NCBI GenBank assembly: GCA_002812745.2
Contig: NCSJ02000088.1
Span: forward strand, 78,219 to 142,218
Direction: 5' to 3'
DNA length: 64,000 nucleotides
Source of the DNA: Scytalidium lignicola
Lineage: Eukaryota; Ascomycota; Leotiomycetes
Positions 58,269 through 64,000 of this stretch are shown piece after piece; position 1 is the stretch's first letter; every line of letters starts with the position of its first letter. Both the position numbers and the translations under genes were made by a program. Below the pieces are notes generated by a model that did no database searches, was not told the origin of the DNA, and saw only the letters and a program-made list of their open reading frames with translations.

Positions 58269-60751
58269 TTGATTAGTCTGGGACAATATGCGAGGTTTCA
58301 GACGTTGTTAGGTAAAGGAACACATCACCGGCAAACAGATAGTTATTCAATTATAATGCAGTGCGAGATAACCAAGAGGCAGGTATGCAGAAAACAACTC
58401 TTGTAGATATGAAAGTTATAAAACTGAAAACATAATTGTAAGATTCACTTCCGTTAACAGGATATATTTGTTCATTGCAATGGATCTTTTCCCTACCCTT
58501 CAAGTCCGGTTTCCAGATTACACTTCACATTAATATCATTGAATCTACCTATTATAGTTATATCATCATCCAATTCTTTGTATCTTTGACGCCCTAGTTT
58601 ATGTCGTTCCTATAGTCATAATTTTCTTAGTAGTTCAGCTCCACAATTACACACGTGGTTGAGAATGCAGAAGCAATACACATATTGTAAAAAATTAATT
58701 AATTAATTTAATAAAAAATTATATTTGATGAGAGAACTGAGAATTGCTTTCCAAATTACAATTATGGCAGTGATGAAGGTTCAGGGGTAATATACTCCAA
58801 CTGCTACAGTGCCAGTTGTAGGTCTATTGGCCTACTTTGAACTGGTCAGCCGATTATAGGCTAGCCAGTGGGCAAAGTGGTAATACGTGTATTGGCGGTT
58901 GGGCCGGAACTTATATAACACTTAATATACTGAATTTAATAATTATAAATATCATACAAAGTCAATGAAACGGCAGAATCCTCGGAATCCAGGTAGATAG
59001 CATAATCCCAACATTAAGGATTTCATGTGTCTTCTTCTTTCTTTGAGCTTCGGGAATCGAAGGCAGTAGAAATGCGGCTCAAGACTATAAAGCCAGTCTT
59101 ATATTTCGCACAAGATCAAGTGGGGTTGGGCTACAATGTTGGTACAAGGTCAAATGGTGTAGACAAGGCAATTTGGCCTGAAGATCTTGGGAAGGTTGTC
59201 TTGTAGTAACGTTTAGAAGCTTATCCCTACATTTTCGGTAACCAATGTTGGATAATGCAAGTTTTAAAGGGTATATTATGAGGCCTAAACAAACTACCCT
59301 AGGATCTGGAAATAGATACTTGGTATACCAAGTCTAGAGTTAATTACTCAAGATAAATTTAAGTTAATTAGTTATCAGCTGTCCCAAACGGTCAATTGTG
59401 TAAGCAATCTATCTGACAACTCTACGTCTTCACGAATGTTCTCAATCACTAAGCAGCCCCTTTGTCCAGCTTGTGTTAGATCATTAGACTACTTATCAAA
59501 GGGGTATCGATGAATCAGTTAATTAAATTTTCAAGTGCTTATGTCAGACTTAATGATCTGCTTTTTGAAATATATTAACTTGGCTGGGATTTTGAAGGAA
59601 TCGATTGCTCAGCCGCAGCATCATCCATTAATTGAAGCGAGCTAACGCATTCTCGCTATTAAATATTATATCTACTATATAGTTAGCGATTCTTTAACCA
59701 TTGATTACTTAACAACTATTACTTATTATAAATTATATAAAAGGATCAAATGATTCATTAATTAACTACCTAAGCGTACTGGAATTACAAGTGTCTATCA
59801 ATTTGAGCTTGTGTAAAAGCATACGGGTTGAATGAATCCGCCTCGAGGAATTAAATTGAAGTTAATACAGTACTTACGTACTGTCTGTAGGCGTGATGCT
59901 TCGATGATTTTTATTCGAGGATAAAAATAGTTCGCAGTTACTCGTTCCTGGAATTTGAAAGGCGGAGACGTCGTCTGATAATTAATCAGGCTGTGCTGAA
60001 TGCACGAATGCATTTCCTGATCCGGCCTAGCTGCCGCTACAATCACGTACGGAAGGTACTCCCGGTCAAAGACCCAACATTAGTCATCACCTTGTTGTTT
60101 GAAAGCCTTCACTGCACAGTTTGAAGAGATCGAAAGCTATAGCGAGGAAGATGGTAAGCACTGAGCCTTATATAGGAGAGAAAGTGAAGGATGGCAAATA
60201 ATGCAACTGTTCGAAGGTAAAATTTTCTCTTACAACATATGAGGGGCAGTTTGCTTGAAGGACTTTGGTTGTATTTTCAAATATCAAATGTATAGGAAGC
60301 CAACATAGCCCTAGGCCCCGTTAGTAGGAGACCACACCACGTTACTTGCCAGGACTTTAAAGAAACCTTAGTTAACATTTTAGCTCAAGCCACGGCTGGG
60401 TAGATGAGACCGTTTTCATAAATCTAATTGGTCCTCTTCACATATACATCACCACTCAACGTGTCTATTATTCTGTGCCTCCCAGCACAGGGCTTTCTCC
60501 ACCCCCCTGGTTAACTAGTCTGACTTAGCCACCGTATTTTGACTTACGCTGCGGATTTACTGGACTAAAATAGAGCTAACTCATTCCTATTCCATATGTT
60601 ATTAACATGAAGTGCCATTATGGAGTGCTTTATTTGCGTTCGTTGACAACTTATATGCTGCCCTTCCCAGGAGGTTGCAAAGTATTTTCTGGCTCTTCAC
60701 TTCAACCTCTTTGAACTTTTTCCTACTGCTCCTGGGTCTTCCGACATAAAT
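58269..60751. other. 2.5-kb AT-rich spacer, no gene recognised
   Basis: It contains the second copy of a 20-bp string (58891-58910) also found at 43196-43215, and an acagtact/agtact palindrome pair at 59865-59886. No coding segment was identified. It holds the esterase promoter. Confidence 0.45.
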
Positions 60752-62765
60752 ATGAAATCCGTCCTTGTTCTCTCTATAATCTTGAGCTTCACACGTGTAG
60801 TGACATGCTCACCGACATTAAGGTCAACCTCATTACCGACTGTAGACTTGGGTTACTCTGTTCATCAGGCTACGATAAATGTAAGTCTAGTACCTATGCT
60901 AGATTTCGGCAGAATGGAGGAATAATGCAAACAATGATATTAAGCTCCTTTCATTGTTTAAGCTATGTTCATATAGCAATCTTTAACTGCAATCCATATA
61001 AATAATTAGATGTTCATCTAATCTCCTCGTTAGACCACCGGCCAATATTATAACTTTACCAATATCAGATATGCTGCTCCACCTCTGGGAGACTTTCGAT
61101 TCAAAGCACCCGTTCCACCTTTTGATATAAACCGTACTATCAACACTGGCCAGCAAAGACCAATACAATGTCCCTAGGCAAGTCCAGCCTGGTTAGATGT
61201 ATCTGGGAAAGTCCTTAGCGGTGTGCCACTGGCTAATATACTCAACGACTCAAGCACCACTACAAATGGGAGTGGAAACTTAGCAAATCTTAGCTTAGCA
61301 GATCTTCCGCTAGCACCTGGGACATCTGAAGATTGTTTGTTTTTGGACGTTTTTGTACCAGAAGCTGTGTTCAATGCACCTCATGCGGAAGGTAAATTTC
61401 TGGATCTCCATTGATGAAACTAGCATGACATAACGAGAAACTACGCCCTGTTCTTATTTGGATTGATGGCGGCGGCTATGCATCTGGTTCTAAAACACAA
61501 GACGGGAATCCTGCCGGTTTAATTGCCCGAAGTCAAGTCGATGGTTCAAGTGGTATTATCTTTGTTTCAATTAATTACCGTCTAGGGTTATTCGTATGTT
61601 TCATAAACAAATATGGTCTAGTCATATACTAATTGTTGTAGGGATGGGTGTCTGGACCCACATTCCAAGAAGATGGAATCGCAAATGCAGGGTTATATGA
61701 TCAAAGGCTTGCAATAGAATGGGGTAAGTGGTATCTTCAATATGTTTATATTCTAATAATCAAACAGTAAAAAAAAATATTGAGAAATTCAGTGGTTCCC
61801 CACAAAAGATTACAGTAATGGGAGAGAGTGCTGGAGGGGGTTCAATTATGCACCATATTACGTCTTACGGAGGCGTAAAGGGCCCAGTACCATTTCAACA
61901 AGCCATTATACAAAGCCCCGCATTTATACCTGTTGCAAGCAACCTTCAGCAAGAAAACATCTTTCAATCAGTCCTTGAGGTAGCAAGTTTAGTCACCAAC
62001 AAACTTATAACGACAACTAATCAGCTACGGGATTTATCAACGATAGAACTACAAGCTGTCAACACTATTGCAATTTATCTAGCAGAAAACGGAACGTTTA
62101 CACTTGGCCCAGCAGTGGATGGTCACTATGTTCCAGCTATGCCAGGAGTACTTCTCTTACATGGCCAGTTCGATAAAAATGTCAATGTTATGGTCGGGCA
62201 TAACGTTGACGAAGGACTTACATTTACTTCTCCATTTATCACCAACCAATCCTCATACACAACATTCCTTTCAACTGTTCTACCGGATGCATCACCAAAG
62301 ACGATAGAATATCTCGATACTGTCTTATACCCTCCGATATTCAATAGTTCATACAACTATACAACTCAACTTGAGCGGACTTCACTTACAATTAGTGAAA
62401 TGAGATTCTCATGTAATACCCGTTTCCTAGACTTTGCATATCAGAACGACATCTATTCATACTATTTTACAGTTCCAAATGGAGTCCACTCTGAAGATGT
62501 ACCATATACATTCTTCAATGGGGATACGAATACACTGGATGATTTTAGGCCAATTAATGTAACCGTTGCACACGCATTGCAAGAGTTTATTACCAGTTTT
62601 ACTAAGACTGGCACCCCCAATGGAGACGGAAAGCAGACTTCATTATTTCCCATGTACGGCGATGATAGTGAGGTTATAGACTTAGGTGTGGACGGATTTA
62701 TAATTCAGACCGATCCGGTAGCTAATTCTAGGTGTGATTGGTGGCAGAAGGCTTTGTATTATTAG
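60752..62765 (+). pseudogene. Secreted type-B carboxylesterase/lipase with an in-frame TAG
   Basis: Likely exons 60752-60880, 61034-61391, about 61438-61593, 61642-61723 and 61768-62765. A signal peptide (MKSVLVLSIILSFTRVVTC) precedes family motifs: YNFTNIRYAAPPLGDFRF, EDCLFLDVFVPEA, RPVLIWIDGGGYASGS (oxyanion hole), the nucleophile elbow VMGESAGGGSI, and the His segment HSEDVPYTF. Codon 91 is TAG (61175-61177) in QCP-stop-ASPAWLD, where Gln is expected, so CAG to TAG is likely. No intron can remove it. The exon 2/exon 3 junction also does not keep phase with the only acceptor in range, which points to a second lesion or an unusual splice. The downstream domain is well conserved. The family hydrolyses esters outside the cell. 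Called a pseudogene unless resequencing restores the frame. Confidence 0.72.
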
Positions 62766-64000
62766 ATATATCTATCTAGATTGAAGGATTGGAGGATTTT
62801 AATATGATTAATTAGTTGAGTTGATTTCGATGGTCAGAGACGAGGGGATATTCATATTAAGGCTAGGACACTGGATAACGTATAAAAAACATAGCCACCT
62901 ACGCTGGTGTGTTTCGAAGTGAAATACTTGCACTAACACTAAATAATGATCTATTTTGGGTAATACGCCCTCACTTACTCCGTTAACAAAGCGTGACATT
63001 TAACTCTCCCCACCACCTCTCCCCGCTCAACAAGCTATCTCATTGCTCATGCTCACATGTTACGTGTTGGTAATTTCCAGAAAAGAAAAGCTCTAGCTGA
63101 GCACTCCCTGTGGCAATTATAGGAGTAAAAAGAAATTTTCTATAAGACCAACTCCTGGAGAAAATATAAGAGCGAGAAAGCACTTCTAGGACAGAAAGGG
63201 TTACCAGGAGCATTCTCCCTAGAAGTCGAGGCTCCTAGACAATTCCTTATATGTTTGTAAGCCTGTTTATTTAGAGGTGTATATTTTTAGGCAGAGGAAC
63301 CATCGGCCGAGACCACCCAACTCCCTCCATACGACAAATCTCATTATCCCATTACCAATAGTGGGAGTAAGCAAGGCCTTAGAATCTCGACCCCATCTCG
63401 CGAGAGAACATAGCCTCTTGAGTTCGATCTATACAGTAGTGATAGCCCGGAGAATCCAATCGGCCTGGGTTCTGGGTCGCCACCGCGTTTAATGATAGAA
63501 GCTGATGAGCTAGATACGTACGAAAAAGGAGAGTTCGTTGGCGCTAATGCCAGAGATGGAAGCAGACATCGTGATTGGAACGTGTGACTGGTGCGGCTGG
63601 GGCGGCTCTATAATCAATCAGCATAATGCTCCCTGGCAACGAATGCCTTATCCGGCCCAGTGCAACTAAATGGAAGTTAATCTTATTTATTACGTACATC
63701 AGACTTCGGAATATCTACCAGTAATGGAAGGGTTAATTGCAGAGAGCCAGACTTCCCCTTGTTAAGCTAATCGTACTATTACTGTTACAGTCACAGAAAG
63801 TACAGTAACTTTAAAAGTCACTCTGATGACTTTTTTTNATCATACTCTATATTCGGCTATTCCTAATTGGGTGCCTGTAGAGACTCCTCGAGCTACAGTA
63901 CACGGTTTTCTACACTAATATTCCACGATCCTGCCAGTGGCAAAAGAATCAACAGTATAAGGATGACAGAAGGAAATGAAGAAACAACTCAAAAGCTCGA
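62766..64000. other. Right-end spacer, no gene recognised
   Basis: Contains an N at 63838 after a T run and acagtaa-type motifs at 63781-63806 and near 63895. The frame at 63277-63492 has no recognisable product. Nothing else could be supported up to the window edge. Confidence 0.4.

Overview
This window is nuclear DNA of a filamentous ascomycete (Pezizomycotina). The evidence is many short GT-AG introns (about 41-120 bp), Zn2Cys6 regulators, a DUF7702-type membrane protein, a UNC93-like permease, an NLR fragment and AT-rich spacers. A Leotiomycete is my best guess, but this is weak. No tRNA or rRNA gene and no CRISPR array was recognised. I assembled gene models by hand from splice signals and reading phase. 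Most close to a whole number of codons with catalytic motifs intact.

Layout from left to right. 1-700: a 5'-truncated NLR relic. 1142-4253: an eight-exon GH31 glycosidase. 5482-6415: a Cys-rich single-pass membrane protein. 7950-8844: a decayed extra copy of dolichol-phosphate mannosyltransferase. 9589-10577: a DUF7702-like multi-pass protein. 12010-24123: a putative oxidative metabolism locus of two Zn2Cys6 regulators, a P450 and a salicylate-hydroxylase-type FAD monooxygenase. The first regulator and the monooxygenase each carry an in-frame stop. One small monooxygenase intron also holds a 2.9-kb Tc1/mariner-type transposon with 150-bp terminal inverted repeats and two convergent decayed ORFs.

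25399-29885: a 2OG-Fe(II) dioxygenase divergent from a Dal5-type permease. 30791-37644: a UNC93-like transporter, a Baeyer-Villiger monooxygenase and an NtaA/SnaA-type FMN monooxygenase, the last two sharing a 1.1-kb divergent spacer. 37924-41939: an M1 aminopeptidase and an AIG2-like protein. 44316-46605: a secreted aspartic protease with an unusual C-terminal Cys-rich extension. 47573-49472: a DHA1 drug/H+ antiporter. 51089-51545: a frameshifted relic of a membrane protein. 51730-53075: a Gal80-like Gfo/Idh/MocA protein. 54121-55107: a metallo-beta-lactamase-fold hydrolase. 56449-58268: an aldehyde dehydrogenase. 60752-62765: a type-B carboxylesterase with an in-frame stop.

Together this reads as an accessory, catabolism-rich chromosomal segment. 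It holds small oxidase and transporter groups next to a graveyard of decaying genes. Many lesions are C-to-T or G-to-A changes, as expected from repeat-induced point mutation or simple transition decay. The most unusual items are the two-ORF transposon lodged in an intron, the aspartic protease with the Cys-rich tail, and the BVMO/NtaA/UNC93 group.
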